DNA from: Candidatus Poribacteria bacterium
GTDB lineage: Bacteria > Poribacteria > WGA-4E > WGA-3G
Length of the DNA: 64,000 nucleotides
Direction of reading: 5' to 3'
NCBI GenBank assembly: GCA_958295945.1
Contig: OY282386.1
Span: 3,962,204-4,026,203 of the forward strand
The translations under genes were made by a program, and so were the position numbers. Positions 15,949-25,481 of the stretch are shown here, one piece after another. The notes beneath the pieces are model-generated. The model did not search any database and was not told the DNA's origin. It saw only the letters and a program-made list of their open reading frames with translations. Numbering within the stretch: position 1 is the stretch's first letter; each line of letters begins with the position of its first letter.

Positions 15949-16776
15949 TTATACGTCTTCTGTATGATTAAGGATTTCTGCTATCCGTTTCGCGAAACGA
16001 TACGCACTGTTGTCCTCTGGAGCATATCCTATCACCTGGCGCGCATTGGTAATACTCCAGAACTTATGGGAGTTGTCACTGATACCGTAAAATATCTGGA
16101 ATGGGATGCCGTTCTCGTCCTCAATGTTCTCTGTTTCAATGCTCTTGACAAAGAGTTGAACCTGATCACGGACACTCAAATATGCACCGAGTGCGCGGTG
16201 CATATTATGATAATTATCCGCAGTGATGTCATTCAAATCGGTTTCCCGCGGTGCACCGATACGGATTTGCACATTCTGTAGTTTCTTGTTCTTCCTAAAG
16301 CCAGTAGCAAAAACGAAACCGAGATGTTCATACGCTTCCTTTGCCCATCCATAGAAGTTATCTGACAAAGGACGCATCTCAGGTGTTACAAAATCCCATT
16401 TTCCGGACCAAATCAGTCTTTCATAATAGTCTGCTGCGTGGTTAGAACTACACACCACAACGCGCCGCACATCCGTTTCCCAACTGGTATGGTATATGTT
16501 ATATGCCATCTGTATATTGTTGAGTTCGTTCTCAAATCCGCCACCTTGAAATGCACAGTGCACAACAGCGTCTACACCTTCAAAATAGTGTTTATATAAC
16601 TCTCGGTCAGGATTGCTGACATCAACGATGTGAACATCGTCCATCTCTTCTCCCTGCCGATTTGTGTTTCGGACATCAAGAAGGACAAGATCATAACGTT
16701 CACGAAATGCTGATAGCATCCGTCCTGCGATATAACCCGCTGCACCTGTGATTAGGACTTTTTTGCGGTTTGGCAT
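15949..16776 (-). CDS. NAD-dependent epimerase/dehydratase (extended SDR)
   Basis: 275 residues. Rossmann motif GAAGYIAGRM at residues ~11-20, acidic VLLDVRN at the end of beta-2, VVCSSNHAAD, then YGWAKEAYE giving the SDR Tyr-xxx-Lys pair. The C-terminal substrate half is short. Members act on nucleotide sugars or similar carbonyl substrates; none can be named. Adjacent to the Ldh2 gene, suggesting a small sugar or hydroxyacid operon. Confidence 0.9.
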   Translation of the reverse strand: MPNRKKVLITGAAGYIAGRMLSAFRERYDLVLLDVRNTNRQGEEMDDVHIVDVSNPDRELYKHYFEGVDAVVHCAFQGGGFENELNNIQMAYNIYHTSWETDVRRVVVCSSNHAADYYERLIWSGKWDFVTPEMRPLSDNFYGWAKEAYEHLGFVFATGFRKNKKLQNVQIRIGAPRETDLNDITADNYHNMHRALGAYLSVRDQVQLFVKSIETENIEDENGIPFQIFYGISDNSHKFWSITNARQVIGYAPEDNSAYRFAKRIAEILNHTEDV

Positions 16777-16814
16777 TTATTATAGATATCCCTTCTTAAC
16801 TTTAAAATTAGTAT

Positions 16815-17567
16815 TCAGGAAGTCGGTCTGTGAGTTGTTATTTTTTGTATTATCCTATCCATGAAAGGATGAAAAGGAGTCATCTTAAATGCGATTTCAT
16901 ATAGACCGTGAATGCTATGTTTGACTCGTCGGTTGGACTTACTCAAAAATCGAACCAACATTTGGAAGAGAAGTTTGCCTCTCAATTGAAGTTGATATGC
17001 ATCTTTTATTTGTTGTTGAAGTTCTGAATTAGGGAAACGAAATCCCCTACGTTTTTGGAAACCATTATCCATTGCAGTTTGACCTTCAGGAACAACTTCA
17101 TTACAGTGATGGTTAAACTCAGGTGCTCTACCAGCTAATAACTCTTCAACTTCAAATGCAAACCAATCTACAACTGTGTCTAAAAGTTGACTATGTTCAA
17201 CCACTTCGCGAGGATCCATCAAACTTTCTAAACTGGGATCAGCACCTGCATATAAGTCGTTCTCAATGCTATATCCTTGTGTCCATATCATCTCATCGTA
17301 ACCTGCTGGGAGTTGTGTAAACAATTCTTTGTCTTTGTCGGCGATGAATGCAACGGGTAGATGTTCAAATTCGCTCTTTCTATCATAAACAGCAAATAGA
17401 TTTGGTCTACCACCTACTCCAAGAACATCAACATCATGAACCCTTAGGTGTCCTTCCATCCACCGGAAGATCTGCATATCAGCTTTACCTTCCACGATGA
17501 CAGTTGGTAGCTTAGATCTGCGGAGCATAGACACCAATTCGTCCACCGTTGGGTGTCGTTGTAACAT
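16815..17567 (-). CDS. DUF4435 TOPRIM-type protein, AriB-like (candidate PARIS effector)
   Basis: 250 residues. The N-terminal part has a TOPRIM layout: VIVEGKAD (Glu26), VLGVGGRPN (52-54 GGR) and AFIADKDKE (Asp77/Asp79), followed by WTQGYSIENDL, a block I associate with DUF4435 proteins. In PARIS, AriB is the DUF4435 TOPRIM nuclease released by the AriA ATPase. Here the start overlaps the stop of an AAA ATPase gene as TAATG, so the two are translationally coupled, as expected for an ATPase-effector pair. The assignment to PARIS rather than another ATPase-TOPRIM system (OLD, AbiL-like) is inference. Confidence 0.75.
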   Translation of the reverse strand: MLQRHPTVDELVSMLRRSKLPTVIVEGKADMQIFRWMEGHLRVHDVDVLGVGGRPNLFAVYDRKSEFEHLPVAFIADKDKELFTQLPAGYDEMIWTQGYSIENDLYAGADPSLESLMDPREVVEHSQLLDTVVDWFAFEVEELLAGRAPEFNHHCNEVVPEGQTAMDNGFQKRRGFRFPNSELQQQIKDAYQLQLRGKLLFQMLVRFLSKSNRRVKHSIHGLYEIAFKMTPFHPFMDRIIQKITTHRPTS

Positions 17568-18787
17568 TAACTTTCTCCGCGATCTTCATCAAGCATAAAT
17601 TCTTTATCGGGGTACTTTGTATAGATGAAAGGTGAATGTGTAGCGACAAAGAATTGGTTATTTTGTCCTTGCTCCATCAAAGTTGGAAATAAACATCTCT
17701 GCCAATCAACATGGAGACTTAATTCTGGTTCGTCAATGAAAATAGAGGTATTCTCACTAAAAGCGTTGTAGCACAAAAAACTGAGTATCTGTTTCTCACC
17801 AGAAGAGAGTTTGTCGGAAGAGATAGAATCCTTAGCCCTTCCAACTAAAATCCCTCTTCCTCCTACACCAAGGGTAATTCCTTCAGTGTCTTCGCTATGC
17901 GCAATTTTACCTGTGACATGAATTGCTTCGTACTGTAATATATTCCGAATGAGGTTTGATAACAGAGTAAAAGGTTGAAGCAGATCCTTCCGTTCTGTAG
18001 TAACTTGTTCAATTCTCTTTTGAATATCATTTAATTTATAATGCTTCTTTTCTGATGTTTGCCTCTCATGTTCCTCTTTACTAACAGGATTTTCTTTGGT
18101 TTTATGCGCGATGTCGTGTAAAACATTAGTTTGAAGTTCGTCTATCTTCTTGGAAATAGGTATGTATTTCTCTTTTAACAATGAGGCTATATCATTAGTT
18201 GAAATTGAAACAATAAACTTATGGTTGTGGACTGATACATCTGATGAGAGTTCTGATAAAGCATCTTGAAACTCTCGTGCCTTTCCCATTAACTGATATG
18301 GTGACACAAGCCTAGTACCTGTCTTTGGAGGCATATCTCTGAATAGTGTAGAAAAACCTTCTTCAATTCTCCTAAATGTTGGAAAGAATATGCTACTTTT
18401 CGTCAAACAGGATATTCGTGTCTTAATCTTTTGTAATTTTATTTCATTTTCCATTGGTGTAAGATTATCAGGTGACGAATCAAAAGCAACAACAAAAGAT
18501 TTTGATAAGAGGTCCTCTTGTGCATTAAATCTAGGAGTGAACTCAACTTCCCCTGAACCTAAACAAGTTATAGACAAAGAAAACAAATTTGTTTCCACTG
18601 AAACCGTCTTAAACGAAATTTCATCAACGATTCTATGTATATTCCCGCTGATTAAGTACCATATTAACTTAAGCAATGTCGTCTTACCAGAACCGTTTGC
18701 CCCTGTAAATATGTTCAAATCTTCATTGAACTCAAATTCAGCGTCAAGTTTATTATTGAGTCCCTCAACTTTAAGATATCGTATCAT
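17567..18787 (-). CDS. AAA/ABC-type ATPase, AriA-like (candidate PARIS sensor)
   Basis: 406 residues. Walker A GANGSGKTT (29-37) after MIRYLKVEGLNN. The signature-like LSSGEKQILSFLCYNA is followed by Walker B SIFIDEPELSLHVDWQ and the switch region FFVATHSPFIY. The middle is helical and charged (coiled-coil type). This is the ABC-like ATPase of OLD/AriA/AbiL-type systems. The start at 18787 was chosen because GAGGA lies 6 bases upstream; an upstream in-frame ATG at 18814 has no site. The downstream gene is a DUF4435 protein, the partner found in PARIS. Confidence 0.8.
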   Translation of the reverse strand: MIRYLKVEGLNNKLDAEFEFNEDLNIFTGANGSGKTTLLKLIWYLISGNIHRIVDEISFKTVSVETNLFSLSITCLGSGEVEFTPRFNAQEDLLSKSFVVAFDSSPDNLTPMENEIKLQKIKTRISCLTKSSIFFPTFRRIEEGFSTLFRDMPPKTGTRLVSPYQLMGKAREFQDALSELSSDVSVHNHKFIVSISTNDIASLLKEKYIPISKKIDELQTNVLHDIAHKTKENPVSKEEHERQTSEKKHYKLNDIQKRIEQVTTERKDLLQPFTLLSNLIRNILQYEAIHVTGKIAHSEDTEGITLGVGGRGILVGRAKDSISSDKLSSGEKQILSFLCYNAFSENTSIFIDEPELSLHVDWQRCLFPTLMEQGQNNQFFVATHSPFIYTKYPDKEFMLDEDRGES

Positions 18788-18829
18788 TTTTTTCCTCACA
18801 CAAATAGTTATCATTACAAAACGAAATAT

Positions 18830-20509
18830 CTACGGAATCTTCAACTTATCTTTACAGTGCCGCGCAAGGGCTTTCATCTCACCAATGACCTGTGTTTCAG
18901 TTTGAATCAGTTGATTATAAAAGGGTGGGACAGGTTCTCTGCCAAACAACTTATCAAAGAAACTACGTTGTGCCTCTGTCGGTATCTCAAACCGAGATGC
19001 TTCTGCTCTTGAAGGATCTACACCCAAATACGCAATTGTAAAATAGTGAGAACCATCATCTTTTATAATCTCTCCATTCTGAATACTGCCGGTAATCTTC
19101 CGTCCATAACTCACGGAATAGACTCTACCGGTTTTTTGACTTAGGACGGTATACCCACCCTCGTCAATAGATTCGTTCCAGCATTCCTCAAATCCATTCT
19201 GTGGAAGACGTTGGCGTAGTTCTTCTGCTGATCGTACCACAAAACTATTCTGATGTGGTGCCTTGGTTATAACAAATTCCTCGCTCTGCTCCTTAATCGG
19301 GGGGTGACCTGAAAGTAGGTCTACACCATCAAGCGTCCAGACGACACCTGCTTGAATACCTTTTGCTAAGTTTTGGTGTTTCTCAACAAACTCACCGTTG
19401 AGTGGATGAAGTTGGTAATCTCCATTTCCATTGAAAACTGCCCTCAATTTTTTACGATGATCTATCACGGAGAACCGCTTATCAGGAAGCGGTATCTCTA
19501 ACTGCATTGTATATCCTATATCCAAATCTGTTGTGAGATTGAGTTGTGATTTACGGAGGTTAGCAAGCCGTGTCAATGCAGTTTGACTTTTGGATAAGAC
19601 GCGTCCGATTAGATATTTACTTCGAAGATTAGGTATTTCAGTAGCAAGACGTTCAAGTGTTCCTTCATCCAACTTCTCCAACATCACTTTGTGTTCCCAA
19701 CGTGTGCCGCGTTCGTGTGCAAGAATTTGAAACTGCTGTTTATTACCACTGGGACGAATATATCCAAGGGCAGTCCACGGGTCAAAGGTAGCACGATAAT
19801 AGCCACTTGTTTCTGCATCGCCGCCTGCTAAGACACAATCCCGTCGTTCGTATCGGGAATATAGACCGAATTGGAATTCATAAGATTCGTAGTTCTCTAA
19901 GGCTTTACGCAAATCATGTGCAAACTCACTTCCGCGGGAAAACTTACTAAATATTTGTTCTGTCTGATGCGGTTGATTGAGTGCATCAAGGAAAGAACCG
20001 ATTGGAATACCTGCCTCTTCAACACCTTCGTCTTCACTTTTTCCAAACACTTTTGTTTTGGTTTTGAAAGGTGGGTTGCGAAGTGTTACATCACACTGCG
20101 AAACAAGTTGTAAAGCGGGATCGTCAGACATACCTGCAAGTGTTGGTGCATCTCCAAGGATTTCAGCTAACTTTGCATCATCAATCTTATCCATCAACAC
20201 AGTGCCACGTTTGAGTTCAGCGAAATGGATAATATCGTTGAGACTATATTGTAGCGGGGCACTGGATGAGAGGTTGTCGTAATTAGATCGGTGGAACCGA
20301 ATACGTGGTTTTATCCGAAAGACAGGTGTGAGTCCGTAATCTTTCAACAACGCATACAAGGTTACCGTATACGACTCCTCATGCACTTTCTGTGCAAGAA
20401 TTCCGCAATCAGAGGTCAAATTGTTGACGATTAACCGATCTTGTACAGGACTGCTATCATTACCAAAAATCATCATCCTATGTTCTTCTCTATTGTCATC
20501 AACTAACAT
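18830..20509 (-). CDS. Hypothetical protein, 559 residues, next to the PARIS-like pair
   Basis: Not recognised. The ATG at 20509 has GGGGAGG 8 bases upstream; the longer frame (to 20707) would overlap the end of the ROK gene. It is soluble, with no signal peptide. Visible segments include DVTLRNPPFKTKTKVFG, EFQFGLYSRYERRDCVLAGG and a C-terminal SFFDKLFGREPVPPF, none diagnostic. It ends 42 bases before the AAA ATPase gene on the same strand, so it may be the first gene of a three-gene unit. Confidence 0.7.
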   Translation of the reverse strand: MLVDDNREEHRMMIFGNDSSPVQDRLIVNNLTSDCGILAQKVHEESYTVTLYALLKDYGLTPVFRIKPRIRFHRSNYDNLSSSAPLQYSLNDIIHFAELKRGTVLMDKIDDAKLAEILGDAPTLAGMSDDPALQLVSQCDVTLRNPPFKTKTKVFGKSEDEGVEEAGIPIGSFLDALNQPHQTEQIFSKFSRGSEFAHDLRKALENYESYEFQFGLYSRYERRDCVLAGGDAETSGYYRATFDPWTALGYIRPSGNKQQFQILAHERGTRWEHKVMLEKLDEGTLERLATEIPNLRSKYLIGRVLSKSQTALTRLANLRKSQLNLTTDLDIGYTMQLEIPLPDKRFSVIDHRKKLRAVFNGNGDYQLHPLNGEFVEKHQNLAKGIQAGVVWTLDGVDLLSGHPPIKEQSEEFVITKAPHQNSFVVRSAEELRQRLPQNGFEECWNESIDEGGYTVLSQKTGRVYSVSYGRKITGSIQNGEIIKDDGSHYFTIAYLGVDPSRAEASRFEIPTEAQRSFFDKLFGREPVPPFYNQLIQTETQVIGEMKALARHCKDKLKIP

Positions 20510-20648
20510 GAACTTATCCTCCCCTGAAGAATACCAAAATAGCAGCCAGTGTTTTCTGATATGATAGCATTGTAAGGTGTAGCGACCTAATGCTACAAAC
20601 TGGAACAATTTGGTATAAATTATATCTCTCAGTGCCAAATTGATAGAT

Positions 20649-21623
20649 TTATCCCGAATTAAGTCGCTGTCTGGCAAGTGCGGCTGCACCAAGCACACCT
20701 GCATCATCCCCCAGTTGTGCTCTCACAATCTGAACACCTTTTAACGTATCGGGTAAAGCATACTTCTTTGCGGCTTTACGTATATCTTTTATGAAATCCT
20801 TGTCAAGTGCTTCAACAACACCACCACCAAGCACAATCATATCTGGATTTAGGAAATTAACAATAGAACCGATACCGACACCGAGATATTTTGTCGCCTT
20901 TCTAAAGACATTCTGTGTCAATTTGTCCTTACTCCGTAGTGCTTTGGCTAATGTGCCGCTGCGAATTTGCTGAAGGTCACCGTCAGTAAGCTTAGTAATG
21001 ACACTCTTTTTCCCTTTTTTCAGTATACCATTTCGTAATTGTTTTGTCATCGCCGTCCGGCTTGCAAGTGCTTCTAAACATCCACGATTCCCACAACCAC
21101 ACTTCGGTCCGCCTTCTTGGACAATAATATGTCCAATTTCACCTGCAGTTTTGCTAGCTCCGTGGAATAGTTCGCCGTTCAGAATGATTCCACCACCGAT
21201 CCCTGTGCCAACAAAGATCCCAACCACATTATCTACACCGCGTCCTGCCCCGTAAGTATGTTCACCGAGTGTGCCAACGTTAACATCATTGTCTACAAAA
21301 GTTGGGATTCCAATCCGTTCTTCTAATTCTGTCTTGAGTGGGACATCTTTCCATCCAAGATTCGGGGCGAAGATAATAACTCCTGTTTCCGGATCAAGCG
21401 GCCCCGGTGCACCAATACCGATAGCACGAATCGTCCCTTCAGATACTTCCGATTTTTTGAAAGCCTCCTTAATACAGTCCGAAATTCGATCAATAACTAT
21501 AGATGTATCGTCTTTTGCTTGTGTCGGAATTTTTGCTGTGGCTAAGATATTACCTGATGCATTAACAACTGCGGAGAGGATTTTGGTGCCACCCATATCC
21601 ACCCCGATAACATTAGCGTCCAT
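20649..21623 (-). CDS. ROK family sugar kinase (glucokinase-like)
   Basis: 324 residues. ATP-dependent hexose kinase fold. N-terminal phosphate motif GVDMGGTKI, GIGAPGPLDPETG, VDNDVNVGTLGEHTYGAG with catalytic Asp, GIFVGTGIGGGII, and the ROK zinc site GCGNRGCLEALAS preceded by CGC. DNA-binding helices of ROK repressors are absent, so it is a kinase, most likely glucokinase; the exact sugar is inferred. Confidence 0.92.
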   Translation of the reverse strand: MDANVIGVDMGGTKILSAVVNASGNILATAKIPTQAKDDTSIVIDRISDCIKEAFKKSEVSEGTIRAIGIGAPGPLDPETGVIIFAPNLGWKDVPLKTELEERIGIPTFVDNDVNVGTLGEHTYGAGRGVDNVVGIFVGTGIGGGIILNGELFHGASKTAGEIGHIIVQEGGPKCGCGNRGCLEALASRTAMTKQLRNGILKKGKKSVITKLTDGDLQQIRSGTLAKALRSKDKLTQNVFRKATKYLGVGIGSIVNFLNPDMIVLGGGVVEALDKDFIKDIRKAAKKYALPDTLKGVQIVRAQLGDDAGVLGAAALARQRLNSG

Positions 21624-21669
21624 TTTAATTTCCTTTGTCTAATAGGTAATTTAAGATCTTGTAAGATTT

Positions 21670-22134
21670 CTATGTCGCAATAATCTCAAGAAGTTTCTGT
21701 TTAAAGTCTGTTGCAGATAAATGCTCCCATTTTATTTTAAACTCTTGATAGTCGGAATTACGACTGCTCTGTGTCCGTGAGAAAAGGGTGTCAACGCCAA
21801 GTAACTCATCAGATTGACTACTTTTCTTATAATCTGTTAAGATATCCAAAATAACATCACTGTCGTGAATATCTCCGAGAATATCTTGTAGATCAATAAC
21901 AACTCCAAGAATATCGGAAAACCGACTGTCGTAATTTACGGCAAAGAATTCCATCGTATACCGCAGTCTTTTAACGGAAATTCGCATGTTATGAAGTTCA
22001 TCACGTCGCTCTGGGTCATTAATATACTGTTCCCAACTATACACCTCTTCAAGTCGTTGTGGTAAAACGGTACGCGCATTCTGACGAAAACTTTGCTTCG
22101 GATTGAGACCTATTATTTTCTGTGGCTTTGCCAT
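21670..22134 (-). CDS. CHAD domain, C-terminal half (second of a split pair)
   Basis: 154 residues. Contains LHNMRISVKRLRYTMEFF and LQDILGDIHDSDVILDIL, the second helical repeat of a CHAD domain, a polyphosphate-binding histidine/arginine-rich helical fold. The ATG (22134) lies one base after the stop of the preceding ORF, whose last codons contain the ribosome-binding site GGAGGGG. A normal CHAD domain (~300 residues) has both halves in one chain; here the two ORFs together make one. Confidence 0.8.
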   Translation of the reverse strand: MAKPQKIIGLNPKQSFRQNARTVLPQRLEEVYSWEQYINDPERRDELHNMRISVKRLRYTMEFFAVNYDSRFSDILGVVIDLQDILGDIHDSDVILDILTDYKKSSQSDELLGVDTLFSRTQSSRNSDYQEFKIKWEHLSATDFKQKLLEIIAT

Positions 22135-22135
22135 G

Positions 22136-22621
22136 TTACCCCTCCGACTGAAAGAACGCCAGAAATTTGGATTCGAAATCGTTTGTCTCAAGTTCTGTAA
22201 ACAATTCCAACATAGGTTTTCGTACTATTTCACGTTTCTGTTGTAGTTTTTCAATCAGTCCATGGATGCCACTTTGTTCTTCGTGTGGTAGCGTCTGCAC
22301 CTCCGATTGAAAATGTGCAATGAGAACATCAAGATCACGGACTACCCCCATCGTCCGAGTAATAGTACGTATCTGTCTGTAGTGTTGCTTGAAAAGTTCA
22401 CCTTGAAAACAATCCGAGAAGTTATCCATTGCAGCTCGTAAACGACGAGATGCAACCCTCATATCGTGGACAAATTCAATATTTGTGCCATCTATGGCTC
22501 CATCTTTGTAAGACATCATCTCTCGGAAATAGCCGACGATAATTAGTCGTGCACAGGTTTCCATATTCTCATTGGGTGCGACACCTTTGATTTCTATTGC
22601 AGCAGACATTTTAACACCCAT
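22136..22621 (-). CDS. CHAD domain, N-terminal half (first of a split pair)
   Basis: 161 residues. Has EFVHDMRVASRRLRAAMDNF, the first conserved His/Arg helix of a CHAD domain, and TMGVVRDLDVLIAHF. It stops with TAA immediately before the second half-gene, in another frame. A single frameshift could have split an ancestral gene, but the well-placed ribosome-binding site and ATG suggest both halves are now translated. No clear binding site is seen for its own start; an ATG at M5 is possible. Confidence 0.78.
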   Translation of the reverse strand: MGVKMSAAIEIKGVAPNENMETCARLIIVGYFREMMSYKDGAIDGTNIEFVHDMRVASRRLRAAMDNFSDCFQGELFKQHYRQIRTITRTMGVVRDLDVLIAHFQSEVQTLPHEEQSGIHGLIEKLQQKREIVRKPMLELFTELETNDFESKFLAFFQSEG

Positions 22622-22669
22622 TATATCTTACCATTTCTACAAATGATATTCCCTTTTACTGAAATGTAA

Positions 22670-22693
22670 GAGGCGCAATACATTGCGCGACAA
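22670..22693. repeat. GCGC palindromic dispersed repeat, copy 2
   Basis: GAGGCGCAATACATTGCGCG then ACAAC, between the CHAD genes and mgtE. Same family as 10012-10037, 40651-40674 and 51720-51744. Confidence 0.7.
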
Positions 22694-22777
22694 CAATCCA
22701 ACTATTTCAGGAATGGTATGTTCATTTTTAAAATGGTATCATTAGTGATGGATATATTCTTTTCTCTACCCAAGTTC

Positions 22778-24166
22778 TCAAAATAAGAATAGATTCGCAA
22801 ACAAAAAGTAGGTAAAAATCCCAATGACATCAATCGCAGTTGTAACGAACGGTCCTGTAGCAACTGCAGGATCAATATCTACGCGTTTGAAAAACATCGG
22901 AATAATCGTTCCAACCGTTGCTGCAATCACCATATTCACAAAAACAGCAAGGGCAACGACAAGTGGTAACTTCCATGCAAATTCCCGGAATTGCGGAAAA
23001 AGATAGGCGAAACCACCAAGCAGCATGCCATAGGTTGTACCGAGTAGTGCACCCGTGCTAAACTCGCGCCACAACACCCGCCAAGTATCTTTGATGCCAA
23101 CTTCCCCAATAGCAATACTTCGCACGATGATGGTGGAAGATTGAGTTCCTATATTTCCACCCATACCCATGATGATAGGAATAAATGCGGCTAAGGCTGC
23201 AATCTGTTTCAATTGTGCTTCAAATATGCCGATGACATATACCGCCAGTAACCCACCGGCAAAACTGGCAAGTAGCCACGGCAAACGCGCTCGCGTGTTT
23301 CTAAAAATGGAACGGGATGTAATATCCAGATCACCTGTTCCCGCCATCTTAAGCATATCTTCTGTATTCTCTTCTCGGATCACATCAACGATATCGTCAA
23401 TTGTTACAACACCCACCAACTTCCCGATGCTATTGATGACTGGGATTGCTAACAAATTGTAACGAGCAACTGCACGTGCCACTGTTTCTTGTGGCATATC
23501 CGTATGAACAGTGTATAGATGCGATGTCATTAGATCCTTGAGTGGCGTATCTGGTTTTGTTTGCACCAACTGCCGTAAGGACAAAACACCTTTTAGTGTA
23601 TTTTCTTCGTCAATGACATAGACATAGAAGGTAATCGGCGGTATGTCTATTTCAGTGAGATCCCGTATCATCTCGGTTGCTTCAGCGGCGGTTGTCTCTT
23701 GAGGTAGTGCGAAATAGTTCGGGGACATAATCGCACCCGCAGTTTTCTCCTCATACTCAAGTAGTCGTTCAACATTCTCAGAAGTAGTTCCCTCAATGAG
23801 ATTAAGTAATTCCTCCTTCTTCTCTTCAGGTATGTCAGATAGAATCTGTGTGACATCGTCTGCGGGAATAGTGTGTAAGACAATAGCAACAGTTTCAGGT
23901 TCAGTTTCTTCAACAAATTCGTTGATGTTTGTAGCGTTTAGTTCACAAAGGACCTCACCCATACGCTGTTCTTCAATTAGGAGCGTGAAAAGGCTGCTTT
24001 TTTCTTCAAAACGTAGGCGCGGAAACCATCTTGCGATATCTGCAGAATGCGTTTTTGCGATGATGTTACGAAGGTTCGGAAAGGCACGCCGTTGAATCAA
24101 ACGAACTACGGTAGAGATAAACAGTTCATCAACATCATGTGTTGTAATGATTGTTTGACCTTCCAT
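22778..24166 (-). CDS. mgtE: Magnesium transporter MgtE
   Basis: 462 residues. Inner-membrane Mg2+ channel/transporter. The N-terminal MgtE_N superhelix (~25-125, ending in repeated LLEYEEKTAGAIM) is followed by two CBS domains (~130-255, GVLSLRQLVQ and KLVGVVTIDDIVDVI). A five-TM C-terminal domain follows, with AAFIPIIMGMGGNIGTQSST, the conserved pore segment, and DPAVATGPFVTTAIDVIG. The ATG at 24166 is preferred over an upstream TTG (24178). Confidence 0.96.
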   Translation of the reverse strand: MEGQTIITTHDVDELFISTVVRLIQRRAFPNLRNIIAKTHSADIARWFPRLRFEEKSSLFTLLIEEQRMGEVLCELNATNINEFVEETEPETVAIVLHTIPADDVTQILSDIPEEKKEELLNLIEGTTSENVERLLEYEEKTAGAIMSPNYFALPQETTAAEATEMIRDLTEIDIPPITFYVYVIDEENTLKGVLSLRQLVQTKPDTPLKDLMTSHLYTVHTDMPQETVARAVARYNLLAIPVINSIGKLVGVVTIDDIVDVIREENTEDMLKMAGTGDLDITSRSIFRNTRARLPWLLASFAGGLLAVYVIGIFEAQLKQIAALAAFIPIIMGMGGNIGTQSSTIIVRSIAIGEVGIKDTWRVLWREFSTGALLGTTYGMLLGGFAYLFPQFREFAWKLPLVVALAVFVNMVIAATVGTIIPMFFKRVDIDPAVATGPFVTTAIDVIGIFTYFLFANLFLF

Positions 24167-24202
24167 ATTTGTGCTCAAGAATAATTTCTTATAGTGACAA
24201 CT

Positions 24203-25276
24203 TTAGGACTTTGCGTGGTGTCGGAGCAGATGATCAGTAAGCACAAGTGCTGCCATCGCTTCTACGATTGCTGGAGCACGTATTAGCACACACGGATCAT
24301 GCCGACCACTTGCTTCTAATGTCACCTCGTTCCCATCTATGTCAACCGTTTGTTGTGGTTTGCCAATAGTTGCTGTTGGCTTAAATGCAATTTGGAATAC
24401 GATATTTTCTCCGTTTGAAATGCCACCTTGTGTGCCTCCCGAATTGTTAGTTCTGGTGCGAATCTGGCCGGACTCATTGTAGAATGCATCGTTGTGTTCA
24501 GAACCTGTCATCGTAATACCGTCAAAACCGGATCCAATTTGAAACCCCATCGTTGCGGGTAGAGACATCATCCCCTTTGCTAAATCAGCTTTAAGTTTGT
24601 CAAATACTGGTTCACCAAGACCTACAGGAACGTTGCGGCATACGGATTCAATTATGCCCCCAAGCGAATCCTGATCCCGTCGTGCCTGATCAATACGCTC
24701 CGCCATTTTTGGACTGACAATTGGGTCAGGACATCGCACAGGACTTGCTTCAATCTCATCATGCGTAACCCTGTCTGCATCTACTGTGGCTTGGAATGTA
24801 TGTATCTGTTTGACATAAGCGAGTGTTTCAGTTTCACATCTCACACGTAGGATCTGCTTTGCAATTGCTCCTGCAGCAACGCGTCCGATGGTCTCGCGTG
24901 CACTTGCTCTACCACCTCCCTGCCAATTTCGAATGCCATACTTTTGCTGATAAGTAAAGTCAGCATGTGAGGGACGGTATAGATTTTTCAGATGTTCATA
25001 AGCGGATGGCCGTGCATCCTTGTTCCATACTAACATAGAGATAGGAGTGCCAAGGCTTTTTCCTTCAAACACACCTGAAAGTATTTCAACAACGTCTTCC
25101 TCTTTACGCGGCGTAGTGAGATGACTTTGCCCGGGTCTACGACGATAAAGTTCATACTGTATAACGTCTATGTCTATATCAATCTGTGGAGGACAACCAT
25201 CTACTACCACACCGACAGCACCGCCATGCGATTCACCCCAAGTTGTTATCCGAAAAAGGTGTCCAAAAGTGTTCAT
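24203..25276 (-). CDS. aroC: Chorismate synthase
   Basis: 357 residues. Last step of the shikimate pathway: EPSP to chorismate, using reduced FMN. Signatures: [72 protein letters not shown] and the C-terminal [23 protein letters not shown]. Full length. No other aro gene is next to it. The 205-base gap to the divergent gene carries one family-A repeat end (near 25392). Confidence 0.97.
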   Translation of the reverse strand: MNTFGHLFRITTWGESHGGAVGVVVDGCPPQIDIDIDVIQYELYRRRPGQSHLTTPRKEEDVVEILSGVFEGKSLGTPISMLVWNKDARPSAYEHLKNLYRPSHADFTYQQKYGIRNWQGGGRASARETIGRVAAGAIAKQILRVRCETETLAYVKQIHTFQATVDADRVTHDEIEASPVRCPDPIVSPKMAERIDQARRDQDSLGGIIESVCRNVPVGLGEPVFDKLKADLAKGMMSLPATMGFQIGSGFDGITMTGSEHNDAFYNESGQIRTRTNNSGGTQGGISNGENIVFQIAFKPTATIGKPQQTVDIDGNEVTLEASGRHDPCVLIRAPAIVEAMAALVLTDHLLRHHAKS

Positions 25277-25481
25277 GTCTCAGTTCCGTTACAAACAATT
25301 AAATAAGTATATCTCTTTATTGCGTCTTATTACATATTTTAGGATATACTATAACAAATTGTCAATATTCATGCAAAACAATATTTGACAAGGGGGGTGT
25401 AAAGTTATTTACTTGACTCTATTTATCTTTCACTATACAATTGCCAAATATTATTCAACAAACAAGCGGAGGAATTTGCCA

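Noticed and set aside
15748-16281. 177-codon plus-strand ORF opposite Ldh2/epimerase
   Set aside because: Shadow of two well-supported minus-strand genes.
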